Assembly (NCBI RefSeq): GCF_026212465.1
Contig: NC_080062.1
Location: forward strand, 8,128,817 to 8,192,816
Length of the DNA: 64,000 nt
Source of the DNA: Amaranthus tricolor
Taxonomy: Eukaryota; Streptophyta; Magnoliopsida; Caryophyllales; Amaranthaceae
Direction of reading: 5' to 3'
Numbering within the stretch: the first letter of the stretch is position 1; each line of letters begins with the position of its first letter. The position numbers and the translations under genes were made by a program. Positions 13,764 to 24,485 of this stretch are shown piece by piece. The notes beneath the pieces were generated by a model, which was not told the DNA's origin, ran no database searches, and saw nothing but the letters and a program-made list of their open reading frames with translations.

Positions 13764-13768
<5 letters not shown>

Positions 13769-14362
13769 ATGAAATCTCTAGAGTATTAATTAGCAATATA
13801 TGTATATGATCACCATCACATAAAAAAATTCAGCCCGTTCTGTATGAAACTGTTTCACGATGAAATGACCTCAAAACAAGAAGCCCATAAGCTAAAAGTT
13901 TCTATTATTGAACTATTGAACCAAAATTTAAGACATGCCTTACGATGAGACCCTTTCATACATGAAAAAAAAATTAGTTTCACACATATTATGTGTTTTG
14001 GTTAGGTGGAGGACATTTTTCTTTGAAAATGCAATTAATCATTAGTTTTTTATTTTTTGTTTGGTTTGATAGAAAATAATATTACAAAGATGTCTTAAAT
14101 CATGCTTTAGTTAACCAAAGTTTTCATTATAGGACAACAATTTTTTTTTTAATTTTTAATTTTTAAGCCCCTTTCAATAATATAATAAAAAAAATTTCGT
14201 TTAAAATTAGTACATACTAAAAGTAAGGGTCTCTCTACCGAGACTTTTCCCATAATATTGCCTAAAAAAAATAATTCCCACTTTGCATTATGTGGGAAAG
14301 TATTTCCCACAATACCGTCCACGTGGAAATTTGTTTTTTTTTTAATTTTTATTTTTCAAACA
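13764..14362. other. AT-rich spacer, probable outer end of MULE 1
   Basis: Contains a short foldback at 14280-14315 ('cccactttgcatta' / 'gtgggaaa'). The true left terminus of the neighbouring MULE probably lies in 14220-14362, but no matching inverted end is found on its right side, so no coordinate is given. Confidence 0.4.
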
Positions 14363-14485
14363 AAACCGCCACTTGAGATGGCGGTTTGCCTTAAGCATTA
14401 AACCGCCACATGAAGTGGCGGTTTAGTCAAGGCAAACCGCCATCTCATGTAGCGGTTTGGTCCCTGGTAAACCGCCACGTCAAGT
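14363..14485. repeat. Palindrome array at the left end of MULE 1
   Basis: Palindromes at 14363-14387, 14400-14424 and 14434-14458, plus a half copy from 14469. Each consists of AAACCGCC and GGCGGTTT arms (one arm is AGCGGTTT) around a 9-bp centre such as ACTTGAGAT or ACATGAAGT. The matching single copy is at 22946-22970 (centre ACTTCAAGT). Confidence 0.9.
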
Positions 14486-14568
14486 CACTAAAAACTATTA
14501 CTATATGTTATGAGTGTTGAAAGAAGACGTACCAGTAACGTAGATGTCGGATGGTAATGTGATCCTGG

Positions 14569-15210
14569 CTACGCAAATGTGGTGTTCGTTAGGCGTAATA
14601 TGGAGATACGCCTGTACCAACTCATGTACCTAGTAGAGCTATGACCTGTGAAGTTATCTCCTCGAACCAATCTAGATGCTCGGTCATTCCACGCATCTAC
14701 ATGCGATCTATGTCGTACGAGGTAGTTCTTGTCCCCAGTCCTCCGATCGATCGCATGTAGTTTAGGTTGGGTGTCACAAGCTTGCGGAATGACCTGCTCC
14801 AAACCGAATTGACGCATGACATGATCCGGGAGATGTAGCTCGACGATGTCAAAGCAAATAAGTGGACAACGCGATTTCCAAATCTCGTGGCCCGATGTAC
14901 ATATGTGCGGCAGAGCGTCCGTCTTAGCCGCTGTGTAAGGCTGTCATGTCAGTTGTAATAGAAATGAATATGCTCAGTAATATATACAATTTATTCATAA
15001 CTAATAAAAATAGTAAATGTTAATAATCTGCTCGTCTCGTTGTCGATCAAGTGCGTCTCTGTAGTAGACGAGAGTATGTGGGGAGTGGGATCTCGAAAGA
15101 TGTACGCGAAGCCAGCTGCAAACAAATAAACATTGTTTATCATTTTCATGTATCATAAAATAGTGAAATTATGAATTTGAATAGTGAATTGAGTGTTGCT
15201 ACCCTACTGC
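14569..15210 (-). pseudogene. Plant mobile domain (PMD) protein, C-terminal part, cut off by hAT insertion
   Basis: The minus-strand frame at 14817-14569 reads RQFGLEQVIPQACDTQPKLH and then AIDRR, and upstream CFDIVELHLPDHVMRQFG. These are hallmark blocks of the PMD (MAIN/MAIL1-type) fold found in host silencing factors and in transposon-encoded proteins. Further on, VDAWNDRASRLVRG and YMSWYRRIS match the end of the domain. The part nearest 15210 (VATLNS...) is probably exon or intron edge directly joined to the first half in the empty site. The reading frame is interrupted between 15130 and 14820, consistent with introns plus decay. Confidence 0.8.
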
Positions 15211-18200
15211 TAGGCATGGCCACGAGGCGGGTTACCCGGAACCGAACCGCTTGCGACAGGTTCCGAACCGCGGAACCGTGAAACCGCTGGAAAAAAAGTT
15301 GTCGGAACCGTGAAACCGCCGGAAAAAAAAATTCATGAACCGAACCTAAAATCCGCGGTTTGGAACCGGAACCGGTCCGGGTGAACCGGTCCAACGGTTC
15401 CACGGAACCGGAACCGGAACCGGGACCGGTCCAGGTGAACCGGCCCACCGGTTCCATGGAACCGTGAAAAGAGCCGTTGGAAACTAGCCGTTTATAGCCG
15501 TTGGAATTTTTCTATAAATACCCACCACTTTCAATCATTTTCATTCACAACTCATCTTTTCTCCTACTCTCTCTACTTACTCTCTCTACTTAATTACTTA
15601 ATTACGTAATTATTCTCTTAATTACGTAATTATTCTCTTAATTACATAATTAGTCTTTTAATTATTTCTTAATTTAGTTAATTACATAATTAGTCTATTA
15701 ATTAATTATTTATTTCTTAATTCTATTATTATTTCAATATTATCAATCATGTCTTCATTTTTGAAAAAAGCCTCAAAAAAAGTTACTAAAGTAGCAAAAT
15801 CATTGGGAGGTTCCAGCTCCTCCAAAAGAAAGGCCACTTCTACTCCGTCGGCATCAACAACACCTTCCATTAGTAATTATAATTATGAACCAAATTATCC
15901 ATAAGGGTACGACCCAGAATTACAAAATTATGCAGAAGAAGTGGAAAGAGAAATACAAGAAGAAGAACAAGAAGAGGAACCAACGACCCCTATTGGGATA
16001 CATATATCTCGATAGTCATCAACAAGATCACATGAAGAACAAGGAGAACAACAACAACAAAGACAAGCTCGTGGTAAACGATTCAATTTCCAAACTATCG
16101 GTTAGTTTTATAATTTTATTCTTCAAATTAATTAAATTTTAAATTATTTATTTATTTAATTATAGTTTTATGATTTTAAATTATTTATTTAGATGAAGAT
16201 GAACCAGTAAGACAACCTTTTCCGGCAATGCCACCTCCTAGTGGTAGAGCTGTTTCACATGTGTGGTCGTATTTCACAAAAGAACCAACCGAGAATCCAG
16301 ATATTTTCTTATGCACTTATCAAATTTGTGAAAGTCAAGGAGTAAAGCCCTTAGTTTCATACAGTTTCTCCAGAAGTAAATACTTTTTAAGTTTTTTATA
16401 CATACATTATATATTCATATTTTATAAAAATTTATTTATTGTGTTTTGTGAATACGTGTTAGGTGGTGGTACGGGATCTTTTAACAAACATTTGGCAAAG
16501 AAGCATGGAATCACAAAAGAAACTCATGCAGCAAGCGGCAGCGGGACCACAAGTGGAAGCCGACAGACACAGTGGGACATTCCCAGCACAGGTATGCCTT
16601 TTAGATATAATCGTAATAATATGATTGATGAATTTTCTCGGTATGTAATTTGTGATGAATTGCCTTTTAACCACGTGAAAGTAGGGCACACGAGCGTTTC
16701 GCTAGAAAAACTTTGCAACCACAATATAGAGCAATCCCTAGGAGCACTCTTAAAAGACGCACAATTAAATTATATGAATCAATGCGCTATGAATTAGTTG
16801 AAATGTTTAAATCTTTTAATGGTAGGGTTAGCATAACAACTGACATTTGGTCTGCTCCCCCACATTTAGAATCTTATATGTGTGTAACAGCACATTGGAT
16901 AGATCAAAATTGGATTATTCAAAAAAGAATAATTGCTTTTGAGACAATGCCAGAAAGACATACCGGTGAAAACATAAAATATAGATTAGTAGAGATATGT
17001 AGAGAATGGAACTTATTAGATAAGATATTTTGTTGTTCAACTGATAATGCAACCGCGAACATTAAATGTATAGAACTTTTGTATAACGAACCTGCTTTTA
17101 GTTTTATCCTTGGGGTAGCTTATTACACATACGTTGTTGTGCGCATATAGTTAACTTATCTTGCCAAGCAGGTATAAAACAATTAAGCGATTTATTAGAA
17201 CCAATTAGAGATATAGTGAAGTGGCTTAGGATTGGAAAGATAAAGAGACGATATAAACAATTATGTAACCAATATCAACTTAAAAAAGTGTATTGGTCAT
17301 TAGATACTCCTACACGTTGGGGCTCAACCAACGATTTATTAAGAAAGGCGATTGCTTATCGTCCAGTTATAACACAACTGTATAGTGAGTGTACAGATAG
17401 TTATATAGCTGATGACACTTGGGAATTAGCTATAGGTGTACATAAAATATTAGAAGCGTATGACCACGCGACTAAGATTTTTTCATATGTTTATGAACCG
17501 AACGTTCACTTAGTAATAAGTGAGTGTATTACTATTTTTTATCATCTTCTTAAATATACGCATGATGATACTAACCCATATTTGAAGCCGATTCTTGCAG
17601 ATATGATGGAAAAATGGAAGACATATTTTACCGATTTTCCTTATATTTATGGAATTGCAACCATTTTAGACCCATGTTTTAAAACTGAGGTCCTTACTAA
17701 AGTAATAGGATTTTACTACCAATCGTTAGATCGCCCGCCTACTGATGTACATAATTATGAAGGAACATGTAAAAATTATTTAGCAGAACTCTATGATTAT
17801 TACGCTAGTATATATAACCCAAAAAGCGATACATCTAGGCGTGTTAGCGTTTCGGCACGTCCCTCTTATTATAATTTGGTAATAGCTAATATAATGAGTC
17901 AAGATGATAGTTTTGTAGGATCATCTTCTTCTTCCTCCACCTCATATTTAGAATTAGATAGTTATCTTAAACACCACTTTGAAATAGACCAAGGTAGCTA
18001 TAATATTTTAGAGTGGTGGAAAGAAAAATCTGTAAAATTTCCCATTTTATCGAGAATTGCAAAGGATATCCTTGCAATTTCCGCGTCAACAATTGCGTCG
18101 GAGTCTGCTTTTAGTGCAGGTAGAAGAGTTTTGGACGAAAAGAGATCTCGTCTTGCTCCACATAGTATTCAAATATGTGTTTGCAAGAAAGATTGAGATC

Positions 18201-18878
18201 AAGCGGAGATTCGAACACAAGGACTAAGGAACGATGATGATCAAGACGACGATGATGATCCATGGATGATGATGGATACATCTGCATCATCGTTAGGAGG
18301 AGAGTCAGCGGAAGCATCTAACCAACCAGATGATGATGACGAAGACCAATAGGATCAATCGGACAACGATAAATCAACATTCAACAACTATAAATAAAAG
18401 GTATGACAAAGAACTACGTGGGCTTTGATTCCTTCGGGATACGTAGGCAGCTTAGTATTCCTTTGGGTACTAGGTTCAAGTCCATTTTCTCCCTCTTTTT
18501 TTATTAATCATCTTTATCGACATTATCATTGATTCGTTTCTTATTAATTTATTTTTTTCATTCTTTTTAGTAAATATTTTAATAACGATGACAACTTGAC
18601 AAGCAATGAATTTCGCTAATAATCAAGTAATCATCAAAGGTACGTCCGCAATATTATAGTATTTTTTATTATATAAATATTTAAAGAAAAAATAAAAATG
18701 GAACCGATGGTCCGACCCGCCCGTCCCGTGAGTTGGAACCGCCGGAACCGCCAAGGAAGCGTTTGGAACCACCCGGAACCGGAACCGGAACCGGTCGCGA
18801 CAGGTTCCAAATGGAACCGGAACCGGGTGGAACCGGAATCGGATGGAACTGGACCAACCCGGACCGTGGCCATGCCTA
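15211..18878 (+). mobile_element. hAT (Ac-like) transposon, 3668 bp, with exact 8-bp TSD
   Basis: Terminal inverted repeats TAGGCATGGCCACG (15211-15224) and CGTGGCCATGCCTA (18865-18878) are perfect over 14 bp. Identical CCTACTGC flanks lie at 15203-15210 and 18879-18886. Just inside both ends are GC-rich blocks (15230-15470 and 18690-18860) built of GGAACCG / CGGTTCC repeats in inverted orientation, likely transposase-binding subterminal repeats. The element carries one decayed transposase gene and interrupts the PMD gene of MULE 1. Confidence 0.95.
15749..18352 (+). pseudogene. hAT transposase pseudogene (BED finger and hATC domain)
   Basis: Starts MSSFLKKASKKVTKVAKS. A BED zinc-finger region (HVWSYFTKE ... 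SFNKHLAKKHGI) lies at about 16255-16515, interrupted by an intron at 16376-16463. The RNase H-like core begins near SITTDIWSAPPHLESYMCVT. The C-terminal dimerisation domain (hATC) reads ILSRIAKDILAISASTIASE then SAFSAGRRVLDEKRSRLAP at 18030-18165. The tail is Asp-rich and ends at TAG 18350. Lesions are few and single-base: TAA at 15902, TAG at 16013, a frameshift near 16674, another near 17120, and TGA at 18194 where Trp is expected. This is a recently dead gene of the RICESLEEPER-like Ac group. Two introns are plausible, the first ending at 16192. Confidence 0.9.
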
Positions 18879-18886
18879 CCTACTGC

Positions 18887-19775
18887 TAAAGCATCAGTCC
18901 CGCGCCAATGCTGTGAACCTAACACCGGTTCAAAATCATCCGCGTCATCTTTCTGATCATTTTGCCCATCGGGTCGAATCGTCCGAATAATGGGCCTCCC
19001 TATATGAATGTGCTCCCATGACTATATCTGTAACAACATCAAGCAGCCACCAATGTCCTTGGCACCCTTACGAGATGCTCGACATAAGTTACGATACAGA
19101 TACGCTAGGATAGCACTTCCCCAACTGTACTCATCTACGCGCTCCAAGTCTCCCAGCAGAGGGAGATAGATCAACTGTACCGAGTCGCCGCTCTTGTCTG
19201 GAAACAAGATGCATCCAAACAGGTACAAGATGTAAGCTCGCGCATGTCTATCAACCGTCACATCATCCGCATCATCCTCTAGCGCGCTAAAATGCTCTCG
19301 GAGCCAAGTCAGCTTCAATGATGATCTAACGATGATCTTCGGCTGTGTGGGGTCTTGAGGGTTTTCAGGCCAAACCCCTAGTAGCTCATGAACTAATGCT
19401 GGCCAATTTCCCTCTCCATGACCTATCACTGCTTGTCCTTCAATGGGCAGTCTCATTATAACTGCCACATCTTGCAACGTGATCGTTGCCTCGCCAACTG
19501 TGAGGTGGAAGGTATGAGTCTCCGGCCTCCACCTCTCCACCAATGCAATGATCTCGATTGAGCTCTAAGCCCCCGCCCAACAACCTGTGAATGTATCTGA
19601 AACCAGTTAATTCGACTACCTCTAATACTCTGTCATCCACCTCCCATTGTAACATACTCGCCTGGTAGTGCTGACGAGTAACCAATTGCGCAGTGGTGCC
19701 CTCTTATGCAGCTACGCTCCTGTGTGTCGCCTGAAGCGTAAGCACTGATGGATCAACTAGACCCGGCATCGCCAT
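18887..19775 (-). pseudogene. Plant mobile domain (PMD) protein, N-terminal part
   Basis: Minus strand from ATG 19775 (MAMPGLVDPSVLTLQATHRS). Then LQWEVDDRVLEVVELTGFRY, MVERWRPETHTFHLTVGEAT, ITLQDVAVIMRLPIEGQAV, GEGNWPALVHELLG and EYSWGSAILAYLYRNLC are classic PMD blocks. The frame continues past the formal stop-free segment to LGSQHWRGTDALAVG, where it runs into the hAT target duplication. Lesions: a stop shortly after the start (near 19702) and a one-base frameshift near 19545 between LELNR and ALVERW. PMD proteins are implicated in transposon and gene silencing in Arabidopsis (MAIN, MAIL1); copies inside MULEs have unknown roles. Confidence 0.85.
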
Positions 19776-19881
19776 GATCACTGTTACATACATAAGTGTT
19801 ATAAAAATCATATAAATATTATCAGACTCAACATGTTATAACAAAATATTAAAAAAACATACATAAGTGTTATAAAAAGCT

Positions 19882-21618
19882 ACACGTGTTACGAGGACAC
19901 GTCAACGGTGCATCCATTTCGTTCCGTATACGAGTTGATCGCGGACGACCCTTTCCACGCTTCGTTGAGGGATCTGGAACAACTATAGGACCGTTCCAAG
20001 GATCGCAGGTGAACATATCTGGAACAGGTATGAAAGTCTTCTTATATGTCGATACGTATTTTGTTGTTCAAAATGAAGGGTCCACAAAAGCATCGTATGA
20101 TATGTTACGAGCTCGACATATTGCAAGAACATGTGAGCACGGTAACTTGAAGATGGTTGGTTTCTAACAGGAGCATGATGTTGCTGTGAGGTCAACCATG
20201 TAGGATTTTCCACCTTTTCCGGCTATCCTGTTGCCACAACCAGTGGTGACCTCAAATATCCCACGCACTGTGTCATATATCCTAACATAATGAAAGCGTG
20301 CTTTTTCAGCATTCTTATCAATCATATCAGTTGGTTTCTTGGCATACACATGTCCATTGTCTAATCTGTTTCTCCCAAAATCCCTCCTTGTGGCATAGTA
20401 TTCGTTAACCCGGAAGAATGTCATCCTAACCAATGAAGTGATTGGGAGTGACCTGGCCCCCTTCATAACGCCGTTGAACGCTTCAGACATGTTTGTAGTT
20501 TTCACTCCATATCGATGCCCAACGTCATGAATCAAAGTCCATTAGCGCTCAGGAATAGAACCATCCACTAAGTACTTATACGCGTTCTCATTAAACTCTT
20601 TAAGGCGATTCATGTAGAAATTATATTTCCGAATCTTTGTCTGTTCAGAAGCTTTTCCCAATAAGTTTTTGACTGCTATGTTTTTGAACTTCTTATGCAC
20701 GTTCAAAGCTAGATGACGTTTACAAAACCGATGGAATGCAAATGGCTCTTCCCAACCTTTTCCAACTCTATTCATTGCATGCGAAATTCCCTTGTGACGA
20801 TCAGATATAACACATAAGCCGTCTCTCTTAGTGACATAATGCCTTATACAATCCAAGAACCAACTCCATGTGTCCTTGCTCTCTCCCTCCACAACGGCAA
20901 AGGCAAGTGGGAACAACTGAGAATTTGCATCTATAGCCATAGCAATCACAAGTGTGCCTCTGTACTTTCCGTACAAATGTGTACCATCTATAGAAATAAG
21001 GGGACGACAGTGGGGAAAACACTTAATGGATGGTCCGAAAGCCCAAAAAATTCGCTTAAACATCACTCTGGTAGGATCCATTGTCGGTTGGACTTCCCAT
21101 TGCACCACTGTTCCTGGATTAGATTGCATTAACGCCTGCAGGCACCTTGGAAGCTCCTCAAAGGACTTATCCCAATCCCCAAATACTTTTGTTATAGCCT
21201 TATTTTTGGCCAACCAAGCTCTCTTATATGTTATAACAAATCTGTATTTATTGTTTACAAAATTAACGATTGACTTCACCTTAAACGCTGGATCAACTCT
21301 GATCTTATCCACGACAAGATCAGCAACAAATTCAGAAGTAAGGAGGGGATGGTCATCACTGTAATGTACTGAGCAATCTTGATTATGACCCTTATATCGC
21401 ACAATCTTAAATGATCCCGTTGCGGTCATAATAGTTCGTATCCTCCATTCACAACCTATATCCTCCGCATTAGTGCATTGGATAACGTACTTTGAAGGCT
21501 CCGACTCAATTACACGGAAGTTTCTATTGTTAGAAATCGCCCATGCTTTAACATTCTTCTTAAGGTGGTCTAAGGAGCTAAACTCTTGCCCTATCCTAAA
21601 GTCTCTATTTTCATTCAT
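19882..21618 (-). pseudogene. MURA-type MULE transposase
   Basis: A 358-residue frame (21618-20542) begins MNENRDFRIG and holds the N-terminal MuDR DNA-binding domain (about residues 8-90, with CTNAEDIGCEWRI). The MULE catalytic domain follows: RPLISIDGTHLYGKYRG (Asp 211) and VISDRHKGISHAMNRVG (Asp 273), with a candidate third acidic residue near KEFNENAYKYL (about 351). After an in-frame TAA at 20539 the same frame continues with GHRYGVKTTNMSEAFNGVMK to a SWIM zinc finger (CSC, then LPCSHVLAIC) near 20120-20180, and a basic tail KRGKGRPRSTRIRNEMD at about 19915-19960. Further stops lie inside the SWIM finger (TAG) and after VDPSF (TGA). The order DBD-MULE-SWIM is standard for MURA proteins. 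Three nonsense codons make this copy inactive unless repaired. Confidence 0.92.
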
Positions 21619-21785
21619 GGAGTTGTTATCGTTTCAGGTCATCTATGCATCAATCAATCTTTGATCAACCTCATCAATTCTAAGCCAATCTTGAGATGGA
21701 GCACCATCTCTAATCGCTGCATCTAGGGCTTCTGTTCTTTCATCATCCTCTTCTGAATCAGAATCAATATGCTCATCCTCCTGAT

Positions 21786-22340
21786 CTAAGAGTCAACCTC
21801 GTTCGCATTAAGCCTACCCAAGTGACTCGTAGAAAAGGTGTTCATTACACCACCACCAATGCCACGTGAATGAGTTGGAGAGGTAAACTCATCCAAGTGC
21901 TCATTAACGTAATTTGGGTTACTTAACATTTCTGTGAATGTATCATGGCGTACAATAGGACCTGATTCTGGAAGTTCCATGCTAGTCATGCCTTCCCTTG
22001 CATTATCCAAATTTGCAACCAATTCAACATAAACCTCCATTGTCGTTCCAGGGGCTTGTGATGCCGCATAAGCAAGAGCACTTATGCTTTCATCATTTTT
22101 AATCGGGACTAACACATTTTTCCCAGTCATCGGGTATTTCATCTCCATTTTTAACATAAAAGAGTTGCGATCACTACCAATTACATCATAGACTTTGCTA
22201 ACAAACACCTCAAAAGTCGTATTTTGATGATGGATAAACATCACTGTATTTAATCCTCCATTATACCCAACATCCGATCCAGTATAACTTACTTCCCCTC
22301 CCCAATACACTATAACGGGATAATGATCCATATTCTGCAA
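21786..22340 (-). pseudogene. N-terminal PB1-like part of the MULE 1 protein
   Basis: The 184-residue frame starts near MDHYPVIVYWGGEVSYTGSD and has the beta-rich pattern of the PB1/ubiquitin-like N-terminal domain often found upstream of the MURA DNA-binding domain. It stops at 21786 (NEVDS then TAG). A one-base shift restores an acidic linker (DSDSEEDDERTEALDAA) that leads toward the transposase start at 21618, with two more stops just before it. The two frames were probably one gene, broken by one indel, or separated by a short intron. Confidence 0.7.
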
Positions 22341-22945
22341 ATATAAACATATTTTTCAATGTGATGTCACATACACTTAATTGTTGATTGTGAGTAAGAG
22401 TAGTGTAAATTTGAATACAAGAATTTGTGATATTAAGATATTAGAACACTTATTAGAAGCTTTATTTCAAATATAAAAGCTAAAAATACCATGAATATTT
22501 ACTAAAACCATTGAACTAACCCTACAAAGTAATAAACTTTCATTGAAGCATTTCATCAAACACTTTATATGCATACAAACCAAATCCTAAAATTCAACTA
22601 CAAATGTGTAAAATGTAAGCTTAAATCATGAAAACAAGAGAATTTAACAAACAATCAACGTATTTATAACTTCAATTGAAAACAATAATGAACAAAAAAA
22701 CAATTTGCATATTGAAAAAAAATTAGGGTTTTATTCATACCTTAAATCAGGATGAAAATGAAGTAGTACACAAGGAGAAGATGAGAATGTAGTTGATTAG
22801 TTTAGTTGAATGACAGGAGTTGTAAATTTGAAGTAAATGAGAGTGAAGAATTTTTTTTTTTTAAAGTAATACCGGCAGCAAGAAGCAAAGAGGAAAATGA
22901 AATGCAGTGAACAAATGCTCGAAGCTGCTGTTTTGTACTGCTACA

Positions 22946-22970
22946 AAACCGCCACTTCAAGTGGCGGTTT
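22946..22970. repeat. Palindrome at the right end of MULE 1
   Basis: A 25-bp near-perfect palindrome with AAACCGCC / GGCGGTTT arms, the same family as the array at 14363-14485. Confidence 0.9.
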
Positions 22971-23259
22971 GATCAAGGAAAGAAAAATATGAACTAAAAG
23001 ATCCAAACGTCGAAATATTTGGAGGTAAAATTTAACATGTGTTCATTGAATTATTGTTTTAGTCATAAAATTTGTTATACTATTCAGAATGGTATGAGAC
23101 TAGTGTCAATCGAAAGAAGAACTGAAGAACATTTTAACAATATATTATACGCCTTAAAAGTAACATCCAAGCACTAAGTTATAGTCATTTTACAACAGTC
23201 CATTGATGGATCATTGCTACTAACTGTGACCCATCTCTATCTATGCCGTACTAACTTTC

Positions 23260-23431
23260 GAAAATTTGAAATCAATAAGTGAAAAAATAAAAAAAATGAA
23301 CCAAATAATCTAAGTATCAAAAATATTCCAAAAGTAAATGTGAAAATTCTAAACCTGTGGTTTGGAGCTGTTCGCAGTTAATAACTGCGAACAGCCATAC
23401 ATGACAAAATAGCTGTTCGCAGTTAGTAACT
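23260..23431. repeat. Left terminal inverted repeat of MULE 2
   Basis: Pairs with 27664-27845. Includes a perfect 29-bp palindrome at 23367-23395 (arms GCTGTTCGCAGTTA and its complement around a single A) and a half copy from 23412. Confidence 0.92.
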
Positions 23432-23652
23432 ATACATATTTTTTTTTGCTAATTTTTGAGTTGTTATTTGTTGTATTTGCATTACAGACATTAGAATAAG
23501 TAATTATAAGTCAATATATGTTTCAAGCGGTATGATTCATCACCAAACCTCCGATCATTCGTAAGTGAAAGCTTGGAGGCTGTGATAAAGTAATTAAACA
23601 TATATATACAACAAAATATATACAAATGTTTGAAATATACAACTAAATAAAC

Positions 23653-23666
<14 letters not shown>

Positions 23667-23685
<19 letters not shown>

Positions 23686-23686
23686 T
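23667..23686. repeat. (CA)n microsatellite
   Basis: About ten CA units following a TA-rich stretch. Confidence 0.9.
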
Positions 23687-23715
23687 AGTCGATCCAAATA
23701 CACAAAAGTTAAACG

Positions 23716-24345
23716 TTAACGCTCGCGACCCTTATCTACCCTATGCAACTGAGTTGGTCTCCTACGCCTCCTACGGTAGTAAGAGGCGTTCGGGTGTCGC
23801 TTTGGCAGTGGAGGGGACTGGTACTGTGATGGCCCAGTCTGCGAGGTCCCCGCAACGTCAACAGGGTATGAATGGGCCATCTCCTCCAAAGGATACTTAT
23901 AAGCAGAAGATGAGACGTGCATATGGGCGGTATCGGTGAGGACTCTGCAGCGACTTCCGGTATGAAGTGCTGGAACTGCGAGCCGACAAGCATGCCATGC
24001 GCAATCTCCCTCACCGGCTCCTGGTGGCTGTACTGCATCACTGCTACCGCACCTTGTGCCTGCAATTAATATTTAGTTAATGTAACATTATATTATGTAA
24101 TCGGGAAATTAATCATATAAATGCAAATGAAGACTTATAAATTGGGTCATCGTAGGCGCAGTAGGTGCGTAATGTGCTGCTGCGAAGATGGCACGTGGTG
24201 TCATCCATCGACGCGTGATGGAGAGGAACCACGGCATGTAGTCTGGTGTAGTAGGTGCGCCATGAACATCAAACGGCGCACCTTGTGCCAGCAGCTCCAG
24301 TCTACCATCCCAACGAGCGATGTGATGCCAGTTGATACATTGCCA
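23716..24345 (-). pseudogene. PMD protein C-terminal fragment of MULE 2
   Basis: Minus-strand frames give WHHIARWDGRLELLAQGAP, then TTPDYMPWFLSITRRWMTPR, then (after a probable intron ending at about 24060 with a GCAG acceptor) AQGAVAVMQYSHQEPVREIA, and finally a basic tail SYYRRRRRRPTQLHRVDKG. The first two blocks align with VDAWNDRASRLVRG and YMSWYRRIS of the PMD gene in MULE 1. The upstream two thirds of the domain are missing because the sequence switches to CACTA transposase at about 24345. Confidence 0.75.
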
Positions 24346-24485
24346 CAAGTGACACATGGGCAATAAAAACCAACTCCCCCCGTTCTAACTTGATGTTCAA
24401 CCGCAATACTACAAAATTCTAATACGCTATCAATAAATTCTAACGATTCAATGCTTCCATACATCCAAGAACGATCTTTTGTCAT
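24346..24485 (-). pseudogene. CACTA transposase-associated domain fragment
   Basis: About 46 residues from ATG 24485: MTKDRSWMYGSIESLEF, later VEHQVRTGGVGFYCPCVTCG. This matches the start of CACTA transposases, with the Cys pair of a zinc-binding motif. The open frame continues to 24201 but out of frame with the PMD sequence, so it does not encode a true fusion. Confidence 0.85.

Larger units (their letters stand above)
14363..22970 (-). mobile_element. MULE 1: Mutator-like element with transposase plus PMD gene, split by a hAT
   Basis: Read on the minus strand the order is a PB1-like N-terminal protein (22340-21786), a MURA-type transposase (21618-19882), and a plant mobile domain gene (19775-18887 continued at 15210-14569). 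Both outer sides carry the same family of 25-bp palindromes (AAACCGCCAC...GTGGCGGTTT): three and a half copies at 14363-14485 and one at 22946-22970. The coordinates are those of the palindromes; the true termini lie further out and the right terminus appears lost. All coding parts are decayed. The hAT at 15211-18878 is a later insertion. Confidence 0.75.

Noticed and set aside
14363..14485. Regularly spaced repeats considered as a CRISPR-like array
   Set aside because: The units are palindromes with 10-12 bp gaps at a transposon end in a plant genome; no cas gene, and the same unit occurs at the opposite end of the element.
15146..15457. Minus-strand frame of 103 residues and similar frames at 18623-18990
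   Set aside because: They run through the GGAACCG subterminal repeats of the hAT; Gly/Ser/Arg-rich composition follows from the repeat.
20839..21364. Plus-strand frames opposite the MULE 1 transposase
   Set aside because: They lie antisense to a well-supported transposase and show no family resemblance.
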